A stretch of DNA of 64,000 nucleotides from Symsagittifera roscoffensis. Lineage: Eukaryota > Xenacoelomorpha > Acoela > Convolutidae. Of this stretch, positions 54,899 to 64,000 are shown piece by piece. Below the pieces are notes generated by a model. That model was not told the DNA's origin, ran no database searches, and was given only the letters and a program-made list of their open reading frames with translations. The stretch covers positions 45,024,395 to 45,088,394 of the forward strand of contig NC_087062.1 of the NCBI RefSeq assembly GCF_963678635.1. The letters are read 5' to 3'. Position numbers and translations under genes: made by a program. Position 1 is the stretch's first letter. Every line of letters starts with the position of its first letter.

Positions 54899-55599
54899 TG
54901 ATCCTTTCTTAGTTATGGACAGCTACAGCATCTCCTCGTTGCTTTTCTGATGTGTCATCTTGGTCGGAGAGTTTGTCTCATCTTCATCAATGGCCGAATC
55001 AATAAGCAGTTCTTTCATTCTCTCCTCGCATTCCTCCAGTCTATCAACGGTTGTCCCTCATCAGTGGTCTGCGGAGACCTGTTTTCAACATCGACTGGGT
55101 CCCGTAGCACTACTTTGCTGCTGTTCAGACCTCCTCCATAAAAGCAACTCAGCCCATACCACAGCCTGTTCTGTTTTCATGATCTCGGTGGTGAACTTCC
55201 CACTCTTCGGGCAGGGTTCTCAAGAAAAGTACTTGGTCGGTCTGCGCCTTCTATTTTCTCCCGTGTGGAGATTCATTAACAAAAATTGAAGTAATTTCAT
55301 TCTTGCCATGAGAACTGCTCTCCAACAAGTTATGGGCTGCATTCATGAAGGGTGAGAGAGGTTGCAGGATATTCCAAGAAGCTAAATTTTAAAAAAAAAA
55401 CCGGTTCACTGTAATTTCTCAATACCCTTCCGAATTCTTGAAATTGATTCGAAGAGCTGTCTTCTTTCCTCAAGTTTCGATTTCCCGACCAGGAAATCTA
55501 CCAAATAGCCCTGCTGATTCTCAGGAATTGCTCAGTAACGATTGTAGCTGTACAATCAGTACCAAATGGAGCACATTTCCCCTACTTTTGATGAACACA

Positions 55600-55841
55600 T
55601 TTCCTGTCGTTCGCTTTATTTCTTCACGTCTTGTTTGTTAGTGAAAAACGTTGTTCTGATTTTCGCGGTTTCAGTGATTGCAAAACATAAAACTGTTACG
55701 TCTCATGCACGCCTACTTCGAAAATTTAAATTTTTTTGGTCACTCCAAACTTACCTCTCCGAAAGCGTTCAATAGAACAATTAACACTATTAATCGTCCA
55801 ATTGAGCAAATCCTCCCACTGTACTGTAACGAATAAAAATT
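55600..55841 (-). repeat. P repeat, unit 4
   Basis: More diverged than units 1-3 (gtgaaaaac, aaaatttaaa, attgagc) but collinear. Minus-strand AATAAA is kept. Confidence 0.75.
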
Positions 55842-56256
55842 AATTTTTGTAGCTCATCAGAATGGTAAGTGTCATGATATGAATCTATAAAATGTACCAG
55901 AAGTATTTTTATCTACATCACATGAGTTTATTCTTTCCTCAAGTTTCGATTCCAAGCTTAGTCAGTTTTGGTGCTGATTTGAGTTTTTCTCACCCAAAAC
56001 AATTCTGAGTTTAAATTTCCCTTTTTTTGTTACTCCTTTGTTAATTTGTTTCTTATCATTTTTGCACTTTAGAAGTTTTTCTAATCTTTTGTTTTGCTTC
56101 TTGTCATTCGGCTATTGTCACTGCACCATCTCCTCCTCCTGTGACATCTCGACTCCTCACTCTCGGTTTGTGTGTCTTGCCCCCATTCTGACGCTGTTGG
56201 AAACAGTGCTCCAACACCTCTGCCTTCTTACCCTTTTTTTGCACAAATTAGAGGGT

Positions 56257-56512
56257 CTACTTTAATTCCTCATTTCTGCAGAAGCATTTGTGGAGGCACA
56301 ACACCACTGCGGTTTTTACTGCTTTCTGATGTCTTGCGAAAGCTCGCTTGAAAGCTTCCGATCCTATTTCCGTCTGATACGAGCTGTACACACTCCTGTG
56401 TTTCGATACATGCTTTTTGGCATACTCGTACAACCAGGCAGTCATGTTGGCCCTGAATCGTTGCATCAGTCGTCTTCTGGTCCACTGGAATGTTCGAAAT
56501 TTTGCACGTTGT
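56257..56512 (-). CDS. Array unit 4, block G in the spliced frame
   Basis: With the donor ctgag|gtaagt (exon end 56707) and acceptor tttttgag|a (exon start 56512), a 194-bp intron joins F to G in phase 2. The frame then reads QRAKFRTFQWTRRRLMQRFR and AWLYEYAKKHVSKHRSVYSS. Only this unit keeps G open after splicing, which suggests it reflects the ancestral gene. Confidence 0.45.
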
Positions 56513-56702
56513 CTCAAAAATATCTCAATCTTTTAGACAATCAAGTTCTTCTAACTGATCCTTGGTCGGTGCTTCCTGTCGATTGTTCTCTTTAACATGA
56601 GCTTCCAGCCATTTAATCGCAATCTTAATTCCAGCTATCACTTTTGTTATGGGCTGTGATGAGTCTGTTAAAACCGTGGAGAGGAACTCAAGACCAAATT
56701 AC

Positions 56703-57211
56703 TTACCTCAGGATACTATCTTGTCTGTAGCAAACAATGGCATGGGAACCCATTAACATGATGCTACTCCAATTTCGTTTTCCTGACGCTTCCAGCATTG
56801 GCTCCACTTCCAACGTCACTCGGTGGATTTTGTCACTATTATCTTTTGCACTGTAAATTGTTGCTGTTGATCTTTTCTGCTTCTGTCTGTCAGAGTCGTT
56901 AAAATTCCCACTAGCATATCCCACGAATTTCTTTCTAAGCACCGGTTCTAGTCCGTCCTTGAATTTTTTTCTGGTACTGAGGCAAACATCTTAAAGAGTA
57001 ACTCGTAAGATTTCTCCGACTTTCTCGCAATTTTTACACATTTTGGCACTGAAAAAACTTGATCCACTATTGTCCTCATACTTTTAACGTCCACTGCCAC
57101 GAAGTGTACTGGATATCGCCTTTTGCACATTGGAGCCATCGTCGAGCCTACTATATGTCGAGCTCCAAAGGGACTCCGACAAGTTTCATTTTTCATCATG
57201 TTCATCTCCAC
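56703..57211 (-). pseudogene. Array unit 4, block F, frameshifted
   Basis: The N-terminal frame reaches MFASVPEKNS and the C-terminal frame begins VLRKKFVGYASG, separated by a shift in a T run near 56965. It is more diverged than the other copies (KSMRTIVDQVFSVPKCVKIA). Confidence 0.5.
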
Positions 57212-57310
57212 TTCTATCGCTTATCTCCATTTTTCGATTTGCTTCTGTTCAGTTTGTAAAACTCACGGGAACACTTTTACACTGATGGCCGTGACCCTCT
57301 CACAATTTTT

Positions 57311-57823
57311 TTAAACTAAATTTAATATTGACTCTAAAGAACCAAAGATGCTGTACAACCCTAGTGCAGTCACCAGAATCACTTCAGTTCCTCCATGACA
57401 ATCGGTATTATGTTCTGTTTCCATTTTCGGTTTCATCACTATATTTCCAAACAGTATCTTCAGTCTAAAATGCTGTCTCGCAAGTCTTTTTTCGCTGTAT
57501 TTTACGCATATTTGACCTTCTATAACACAGACTTTCGCCAGACAGCTACCAGGTTTGACCCAGTCTTCTGGTCCCAGCCAGGCCACTCCACACTTTTCTC
57601 TCGGTTGATGCTAGAGGCTGTAGTCATCAAGTTGTAGATCATGTTGAGATCGCGCAAACTGCAATCTGCTTACAATTATCTCTGTAAATCCTGCGTCGCT
57701 CGCAGTACTGAATCGGCGTTTCGACTCGGGCACCATTGTGGAATCAAAAATTCCCGACACATAGCGGTATGACTTCTTTCTGATCTGTCCACAGTATTCA
57801 CTGGACTTCAGTAGTGTCTCCAT
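57311..57823 (-). pseudogene. Array unit 4, blocks D and E with 63-bp intron
   Basis: Block D ends GFTEII at a GTAAGC donor. After 63 bp a CTCTAG acceptor starts HQPREKCGVAWLGPEDWVKP, which continues GSCLAKVCVIEGQICVKYSE. Both sides are phase 0. The short intron is the same length as intron 3 of ARFGEF3. The protein is unrecognised. Confidence 0.45.
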
Positions 57824-58464
57824 CGATTCTTTAGTTGACTGAGTATTTACATTTCCAACGTGCGGTCACTTCTCTTGGTTTTATAGCTGGCTGATCTTAA
57901 TCCTGCCTTGAGGATGGGTGGAGCCATCGCTGCATCGGTCATCAATCTCGACTTGTCAGGCATTCTGTCATCGCCTTGCCCCATATCAACGGCATCGTCT
58001 ACTCGCTTTTATTAAACTGAGCTGGTACTTTTCTTTGGATATACAGAGTCCACCTTTGCCTTTCCAGTTTTTCTAAATGTTTTTTTTGCTGTCCAACTTC
58101 ATCTTCATGTCGTTGATCTTGTCAATCACAATCTTCGATCGCATTGTTCCTTTCTTAGTTCTGGACAGGTACAGCATCTCCTCGTTGCTTTCTTGATGTG
58201 TCATCTTGATCGGAGAGTTTGTCTCATCTTCATCAATGGACGAATCAATAAGCAGTTCGTTCATTCTCTCCTCGCATTCCTCCAGTCTGCCAACGATTGT
58301 CCCGCATTAGTGGTCTGCTGAGACCTGTTTTCAACGTCGACTGGGTCCCGTAGCACTACTTACCTACTGTCCAGACCTCTTCTATAAAAGCAACTAAGCC
58401 CATACCACAGGTTGTTCTGTTTTCATGATCTTGGTGGTGAACTCCCACTCTTCGGGCAGAGTTC

Positions 58465-59055
58465 TCAAGAAAAGTACTTGGTCGGTCTGCGCCTTCTATC
58501 TTTCTCCTGTGTGGAGATTCCTTTAAAAAAGTTTGCAGTAATTTCATTCTTGCCATGAGAGCTGTTCTCCGGCAAGTTATGGGCTGCAGTCATGAAAGAG
58601 AGAGGTTCCATCGTGGAAGTTTCGTTGTCTGCTGGTTCAGTCGTCCCCGCCACTGTTTCGTCTTCGTCCAGGAAGCTGACGTCCACGCTCGACACACCAC
58701 CAACTGAGGCTTTGCCGTCATCCTTTGCCGCTTGTTCAGGATCCTGCTCTATTGGTTCTACCGGCTGACGGTCTTCTTGTTCTTCGTCGTCTCGCTCTTT
58801 ACTCTTCCGCGACCCTGAAGGTCCTCGTTCATCACTCATTGTTTCGACTGGAAGCTTTGGCATGACTAGTTCTTCTGCTGACGGGTCTTCACGATCTCCA
58901 TATCTTCTTTTAACTTCATCACAGCCGAAGGGCGCTTGAGCAGTACTAGTCAGCAGTTTCCCTGTTATTGCCAACTCTGGCCTCCAATTCATGACTATCA
59001 GTGCAGCTTCCTGCAAATGCACTTTATCTCTCATCACGATTAGCGCCAGGTCCAT
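58465..59055 (-). CDS. Region B: acidic disordered ORF, 196 aa, joins region A to unit 4
   Basis: Unrecognised. It begins MDLALIVMRDKVHLQEAALI, then is rich in Asp/Glu/Pro/Ser (KERDDEEQEDRQPVEPIEQD, VSFLDEDETVAGTTEP). Its last 50 codons (AAHNLPENSSHGKNEITANF on) cross into the sequence shared with all array units. This is where the tandem breakpoint lies (gagagaggtt, about 58605). The true start may be further upstream in region A. Confidence 0.5.
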   Translation of the reverse strand: MDLALIVMRDKVHLQEAALIVMNWRPELAITGKLLTSTAQAPFGCDEVKRRYGDREDPSAEELVMPKLPVETMSDERGPSGSRKSKERDDEEQEDRQPVEPIEQDPEQAAKDDGKASVGGVSSVDVSFLDEDETVAGTTEPADNETSTMEPLSFMTAAHNLPENSSHGKNEITANFFKGISTQEKDRRRRPTKYFS

Positions 59056-59059
59056 TTTG

Positions 59060-60345
59060 GCCCATTCTTCCTCAAATCTTCCAGCTTTTGTTTTGGCACG
59101 ACAGCATTTCAGCCTATGAAGCAGGGTTTCATTGATTGAGCGAACTTTGCCATCCTTCTCTCGTTGATTTCAAACGCTTTCAGCCTGAGAGTGTGTACTA
59201 CGGAGTCTGCTCCGATCAACATGAGGAAATTCTGGTATTTCTTCTCCTAGCCTCTTGTAGTCGCCCCAGTCTTCAGTCTATTCTCACTCTCTCTCGTATG
59301 AGGCTATTAGTCGCGGAATTCGTATGTTTCGCCATTCATTTTGTCGTAACTTTTCAATTTCCAGAGCTTTGGGAACACTTCGAGATGCCCTCTGTCCACT
59401 TCGCCCATTCAATCGCGGAACTGGTCATTGAAAATTCACTCCGTCATCTCGGGCTCTGCTATTTTCGCAAACAGCAAATCTTCGCTTATCGTTTCACGTT
59501 GCACATTCTGCTCGCTCCAATTGACTGAGCTCCCGTCCACTACTGAAATGAGGTTCAAGTGCAACACAGACATCTTCTAGGCTTCTAATTTTGCGTAAGG
59601 GAAAGCGGACGTCACAGCTGGACCGTATATCACCGTCACAAACTCGCTGGCGACCCTGATCAATGCTAAGGGATCTGTCCTCTCAGCTAGGCATAAATCG
59701 GTGAGTAGGGGCATGCCTCCTACATAAAATTGCACGTCCTTCTCTCTTTCTAGCGTCTTATCTTTCCCTGTGTCGAAACAATTCTGCTGCGACAGTTATT
59801 GAATTAGAAAGTCCCGCATTTTAGTCCAAGAACTCTTTTTTGTCAAACTTTTTCACGTTCTCCCTCATTATTCCAGGGTTGCGAGTTAAATTCATCAACT
59901 CTCCTAGCTTTCCAAGTGTTATTGCAATCAGTGTCGAGAGTCGTCCAGGCGGAGATTCTGCATTCCTTCAGCCAGCAGCACGGCTGGTCCTTTTCTAAAA
60001 TTTTATGAGCCGAACGTCACAAACAGTCCCACGATCACTACGATAGATAGTTCCGTAACGGCGTTGAGGAGGAATTTCCGTATTAGCTAGCGAGAGAGTC
60101 CTTGGTAAAATTTTGTTGCGTAAATTCCAACGTGCTATCGGTCCTCTCCAAACCTTCTCCTCGCACGTTCTTTGTCCAGAATGCCTCGAGTGTCGTCTAA
60201 CACATCTTTTCACGAACTCTGCTGACTTCTCTCTTTCGCTTTCCGCCAGGTTCAGTTACCTTACTAGGCAAGCGTGGATCTTCGCGAACATCGGTGGGAC
60301 CCGCTCCAAAAACGTCCGTGCCCAATATATTGCCCTTGCGCTCTC
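59060..60345 (-). pseudogene. Region A: broken N-terminal part of the array's parent gene
   Basis: Minus-strand frames joined across several stops and shifts give a protein-like series: FVTVIYGPAVTSAFPYAKLE, VQFYVGGMPLLTDLCLAERT, VNWSEQNVQRETISEDLLFA and EVDRGHLEVFPKLWKL. Composition looks globular and helical. I cannot assign a family. A globular domain followed by an acidic disordered tail recalls viral nucleoproteins, but that is only a resemblance of layout. Units 1-3 lack this region. Confidence 0.4.
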
Positions 60346-60367
60346 CTCCTTATATTGATTGATAGAG

Positions 60368-60601
60368 TTTCTGTCGTTTGCTATATTTCTTCCACTTTTT
60401 GTTTGTTAGCGAAAATCGTTGTTCTGGTTCAGTGTTCGCGAAAAAAAAATTGTTACGGGTCATGCACGCCTTCTTTTAAAATTTAAAAAATATTGCGTCT
60501 CTCCAAACTAACCCCTCCGAATGCGTTCAAATGAACGATTATCACTATTAATCTTCTAATACAGCAAATCCTCCCACTGTTCTGTTTTTCGAATAAAAAT
60601 T
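60368..60601 (-). repeat. P repeat, upstream (right-hand) copy
   Basis: This lone copy lies 1.75 kb upstream of unit 4 on the coding strand. It is the most diverged (gctatatttcttcc, cacgccttctttt) but collinear over the whole 235 bp. It has lost the AATAAA. A TATA-like caatataagg lies just downstream on the minus strand at about 60345-60353, so it may be a promoter or a 5' terminal repeat. Confidence 0.7.
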
Positions 60602-60634
60602 CGTTGACGACGTGCATTTCTGTCATGAGCATTA

Positions 60635-61285
60635 TCATGGTGTTTTTTGTTCGAATATAGAGGGGTAGCATGGCATTGTGTCTTCACTTACTTCAGTTAA
60701 AGAGTTGGTGTTTGCCGCTTTCGCTTGGGGTTGCTTTCCTTCTAGGACATATAGGACTGTTTTTCCTCCAATGACTTCGTTCCTGTACTCTTTTTGTTTT
60801 CTTGACTGAAAGGCAGCCAATGGTGGCAAATATTTTGCCTGTAACCATTAGTTTATCGACTTTTTTTCAATTTCAACGCTTACCTCGAACTTCTTCTGTT
60901 TTGGATGTCTAAATTGGAGAGTTATCGCTGCAGTGAAAAGTTCGCCTAGTAGGCCTTGCTTCCATAAAATTATGCGGCTGCTCAGAGTTGGGAAGCTGAA
61001 TCTGTTTGTTTCTGGTTTACTTTTGTGGAACAGCAGATGTGATAGAATCCTTGCTGCTTTCATTGAGACGTTAGAATTGTTGTTTCTTCTACTAGTGACA
61101 ACATCTGCTGGTTCATTAATTCTTTGATTTGGAAGCCGTGCTTGTTCTTGCTAAAAACCATGAAGCGCCATTTTCAGTTAACAAAATTTTTATATATCTC
61201 GTTGGTTTTAATTTAAGTTAACTGACAACAGCCGGTCGTCAATAGGGACTTTTTCTACTTTTCATCGCGGTGTAAGTTCTGGGCG
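60635..61285 (-). mobile_element. Decayed invertebrate RT element, 5' part
   Basis: Minus-strand frames give HTKVAQNLHRDEK, RILSHLLFHKSKPETNRF, LLGELFTAAITLQF and SLTEVSEDTMPCYPSIFEQK. This is the N-terminal part that the 42.1-44.16 kb remnant lacks. Both share about 55 bp around TMPCYPSIF / TMPYHPTIF. All frames are broken. Confidence 0.65.
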
Positions 61286-62350
61286 ACTTTTGTGTGTAAG
61301 TTTCCTTAATTCCTTTCCCTAACCTTGGTTTTGTCTTTAACATGGATTTGTAAAATTGCTCTCAATTAGTTTTACTACTAAAAGTATGGACACAAGCGGG
61401 CCAAAATAGGCTGAACCTGTGACCATACATCGACTTTCTTCTTGTACTGTCGATTCAAATTCCAGTAACGTCCGAAGACTGTTTTTTGGTTTGTCGAATG
61501 GTTTTTCTGAGATAGGCAAGAAAAAATATCAGTCACGATGTCTTCAATCTTGTCCCTAAAAAGCTTCCGTATGATACCACTCTTAAACCCTACAAGCTTT
61601 CTTCTTACAGGAAGAAATATAATCCACGCCGTTGTTTCTCCTGACCCCTAAAGAGTGTTTGGAATAAAATTAAGGAACATTGTGCAATCTCCCCCTCACC
61701 AAATGACCTTTTTTTTTCTTTTTTGAAAATAATCAGAAGGTCAAAATTATCATGATAACCGAGGTTACAGCCGAGACCCCTTCATCACATTATCCAGTCG
61801 AAATTCGCGGAATTTTTTAGACAAGAAAATGATAATGATAAAAACGAGATGATTAGTGTTGATGTGTTTAAAATAAAATTCGTTACGGGTTACGTTTTTG
61901 GCAAAAAATTTTTGGCTGAAGTTATCGAACATGTCAATCGAAAAAATTGTAAAATCGAGAAGTTAGTATAAGGAAACGCTATATAAGATTAAAAATCTCA
62001 GAAGCTTGAGGAAAACTAAAGATTACGAAATTTTTACGTAATAATGCTAAAATTTGATTTGTGGAAAGATTTTATTTTTTTTTCAGAACCTTTTAATGGT
62101 CTCTCATGATGTTTTAACGTCTGTAAATCTATTTAATCAATTTTATCAAACTGACATTGGACATAGTTCCGAAAACGTTCGAATTCACATCTCAATCATT
62201 TTTTCTTAGCAATGAGTATATTATATTTGTACAACTCCGGGCTGTCCGAAAAAACGTGATTCGGCGTAGTTTCTCTATTAAGCTAATTAAATGCAATACT
62301 AAAATCTAGTTCAAGTAAAACTAAGCACTTCGGGTTGTCAACACGCTCTA
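61286..62350 (+). other. Intergenic, nothing recognised
   Basis: AT-rich, no supported gene. A 60-codon minus-strand frame at 61337-61519 has no recognisable content. Confidence 0.55.
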
Positions 62351-62358
62351 TCGATTTT

Positions 62359-62709
62359 CTATATGAGTATACCGCAATTTAGCTCTTCTTCAAGTACCAC
62401 ATTGTAATTGAAAACTCCCAAAAAAAACTCTCTCTGGAGAGCCTTTCTTCCTGCGCATTCAGACGCGATGTGTCTGAGCGTGTTGCCGATGGCAATTGAT
62501 CGCAACCCTCCGTCTATTTTAGCGAGGGCGATATGTTTTACTACCAAAAAAGATATTAGCTGTTCGCGTACTTTACCTTCAACTGCAAGATTTAGGAGCT
62601 TAGTAAGCGATTTCAAAAGAATGAGCATCGCATTGCCGTTTGAATTACTAATGAGTGAATGACCAATTGAGCTATCTCTCCCATAATCGAAAACGGTAGG
62701 ACGCTGCAA
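62359..62709 (-). pseudogene. RT fragment (second copy of invertebrate RT family)
   Basis: The minus-strand frame contains VVKHIALAKIDGGLRSIAIG followed by NTLRHIASECAGRKAL. This is the RP(I/V)A(I/V)G..LRR...K block near the start of RT. It lies upstream of the N-terminal piece at 61 kb, out of order, so it belongs to a different copy. Confidence 0.65.
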
Positions 62710-62911
62710 AAGATGCCAAGAAGATGGTTGATGTGTTCGTAGTACGCAATCAACTGACCGTCTGAAGTGTACTTAATATGAGTATCGATTAAAAAGTTTG
62801 AAAAGGATTAAAATTGAATTTTATTTTAATTTCTTTTTGCGAATTTTGGAATTTTGTTTGGGCGACCATTGCATCTCATCGGGGAAGGTGGGTTACCAGG
62901 ATTGGTGCTCT

Positions 62912-63054
62912 TGTTAAAAATTAATGTAGTCTTTAAAAATACTTTATTTGAGGCACAACGGGATACACAATCAGGTATCTAAAAATAAGAATAACATACT
63001 GCATTGGAACACTTTAACAGTAGATTAAGTAAACAAAACACTTGACAATTAACA
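62912..63054 (-). repeat. Putative 3' LTR of the Copia element (143 bp)
   Basis: On the minus strand it begins TGTTAATTGTC and ends TTTTTAACA, so it has TG...CA ends with inverted TGTTAA/TTAACA. An AATAAA lies inside (62943-62948 on the other strand). A purine-rich aaaagaaaac lies just upstream. The partner LTR is outside the window, so this is unproven. Confidence 0.5.
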
Positions 63055-63134
63055 AACTGCACTGTTTTCTTTTATATTTTGTTTGCGGCGTAATTAACGC
63101 CTCAAGTGCTATTAAAGCCACAAACACGTCTCAA

Positions 63135-64000
63135 TCAGTCACTGATTTTTCTGTGAAGAGATCCACTCTCCATGACGCTCAAAAGTTGGTCTGTTGGAGC
63201 TGTTCTCTTGGTCATACAGTCAGCTAGCTGGAAGCGAGCTGGCAGCCATTTTATCAGGAGACCCCTCCAATCGATAACTTCAAGTATAGCAGCTATATCG
63301 ACACGTAGCCGCTTCTCAGTCACACCTTTCGCAGACTTCAATGAATCGTGCAGTTGCTTGCTATCAATGTACGCTATCATATCGAACTCTACACCCAGAA
63401 CTTTATGAAAAATGCTGTTCAGAGTCAAAGCGTTGTCAATCGCATCTTGAAGAGCTAGCGTTTCTGCTGCTAGAGTACTTCTTGCTATGCGCTTAACACG
63501 CTTAGAATTCCAGCCAATAAGATGAAAAGTCTCAGCAATAGTACTGAAAAGTCCAATGACAAAACCTGCCTGAGAACCACCATCTGGGAAATTTTGAAAC
63601 GCAGCATCGGAGAAAATACACAGTTTTAGAAGTCGTAATTGCGGCTTTTCTGTGAAGAAGAGTGGCCTGAAAAGCAGTTTACAGTCTTTCTCATAAATCA
63701 CCCGGCGTATCAGCTTGTTGGCGAGTTTAGCGCGATCGACACGCATGCCATCACAACTGGTGAATGTATTAGCACTGAAACTGAGATCCGGGCTTGTCTG
63801 ACTGCTGAGCCACTGAAGTTTTCAACAAGGCTTCTGAACGCTTCAACCTCACGTTCTGATAAAACATCATGAGTGCCTGGTTCAAAATCCATCTGAAACA
63901 AATTTTCAACAAACTTTTCTTGGGAAACCGAAATTGTACCGTCTGCTTCTTTCTTGATTGCCAGCCCAGTGAACATCAGAGGCAGTCTCGACTCTGAACC
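63135..64000 (-). mobile_element. Copia-type retrotransposon, RT end and RNase H (runs off window)
   Basis: Minus-strand frames 63976-63710 and 63746-63135 overlap with a shift. The first has FTGLAIKKEADGTISVSQEK and SEREVEAFRSLVENFSG, typical of the connection between Copia RT and RNase H. The second is RNase H: CIFSDAAFQN (Asp), STLAAETLAL (Glu), IAYIDSKQLHDSL (Asp), QLADCMTKR (Asp). All four acidic positions are kept. The stop at 63135 is followed by the putative LTR. One shift near 63720 breaks the polyprotein. Confidence 0.85.

Larger units (their letters stand above)
51787..55367 (-). repeat. Tandem array unit 3 (3.58 kb)
   Basis: Order: C 54602-54898 (start lost), D/E 53858-54460, F 53212-53719 (one-base shift in a T run at about 53471), G 52668-52934, P 52010-52252. 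It retains the full 63-bp D-E intron, unlike units 1 and 2. Confidence 0.92.
55368..58610 (-). repeat. Tandem array unit 4, most diverged, joined to the longer 5' region
   Basis: Order: C 58073-58264, D 57611-57823, E 57311-57586, F 56703-57211 (shifted), G 56257-56512, P 55600-55841. Differences from units 1-3 are roughly 10% by eye. It lacks a segment of about 380 bp present in the others inside D. At 58.6 kb it continues into the 196-codon frame and region A instead of another unit. Confidence 0.9.

Noticed and set aside
44716-58610. CRISPR-like or satellite array
   Set aside because: Units are 3.56 kb with coding blocks and introns, not short repeats with spacers or simple satellite.

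Overview
The window is from an animal (invertebrate-type) nuclear genome. Evidence is spliced genes with GT-AG introns from about 60 bp to 5 kb, AT-rich introns, tRNA-derived SINE heads, and LINE, Gypsy, Copia and DNA-transposon remains. I cannot name the species.

Region 1 (1-28.5 kb) is one large plus-strand gene, the orthologue of ARFGEF3/BIG3 (brefeldin A-inhibited GEF-related protein 3). I placed 22 coding exons from the start codon at 367 to the stop at 28461-28463. All joins keep phase and give about 2,714 residues. The DCB/HUS-like N-terminal part and the long C-terminal HDS-like part are recognisable, but no catalytic Sec7 motif is visible, as in BIG3 of other animals. A 15-nt cassette microexon candidate (17102-17116) lies in intron 13. 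The introns carry SINEs, a dispersed repeat (here R1), two hAT-like MITEs and a separate terminal-inverted-repeat element.

Region 2 (28.5-33.6 kb) is intergenic. An R1 copy has been hit by a foldback element (29123-30301) that contains a second TA-flanked foldback (29431-30172), and by a 5'-truncated LINE (30540-31046) with a 13-bp target duplication. A long AT pentanucleotide tract follows.

Region 3 (33.6-44.2 kb) is a retrotransposon graveyard. It holds a decayed plus-strand Gypsy-type element (gag-like, aspartic protease and RT pieces), LINE-type PHD/endonuclease/RT pieces between its gag and pol, and on the minus strand a decayed invertebrate RT element (42.1-44.16 kb).

Region 4 (44.7-60.6 kb) is the most unusual part. 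A 3.56-kb unit occurs four times head to tail, coding on the minus strand. The gene family is spliced and I do not recognise it. Three copies are nearly identical and the fourth is more diverged and joined to a longer 5' region (58.5-60.35 kb). A 240-bp sequence recurs once per unit and again at the far upstream end. The 5' part of an RT element of the same type as Region 3 resumes directly to the right (60.64-61.3 kb), so the array sits between two halves of that type of element.

Region 5 (61.3-64 kb) has another RT fragment and the 3' end of a minus-strand Copia element with a 143-bp putative LTR; it runs off the window.
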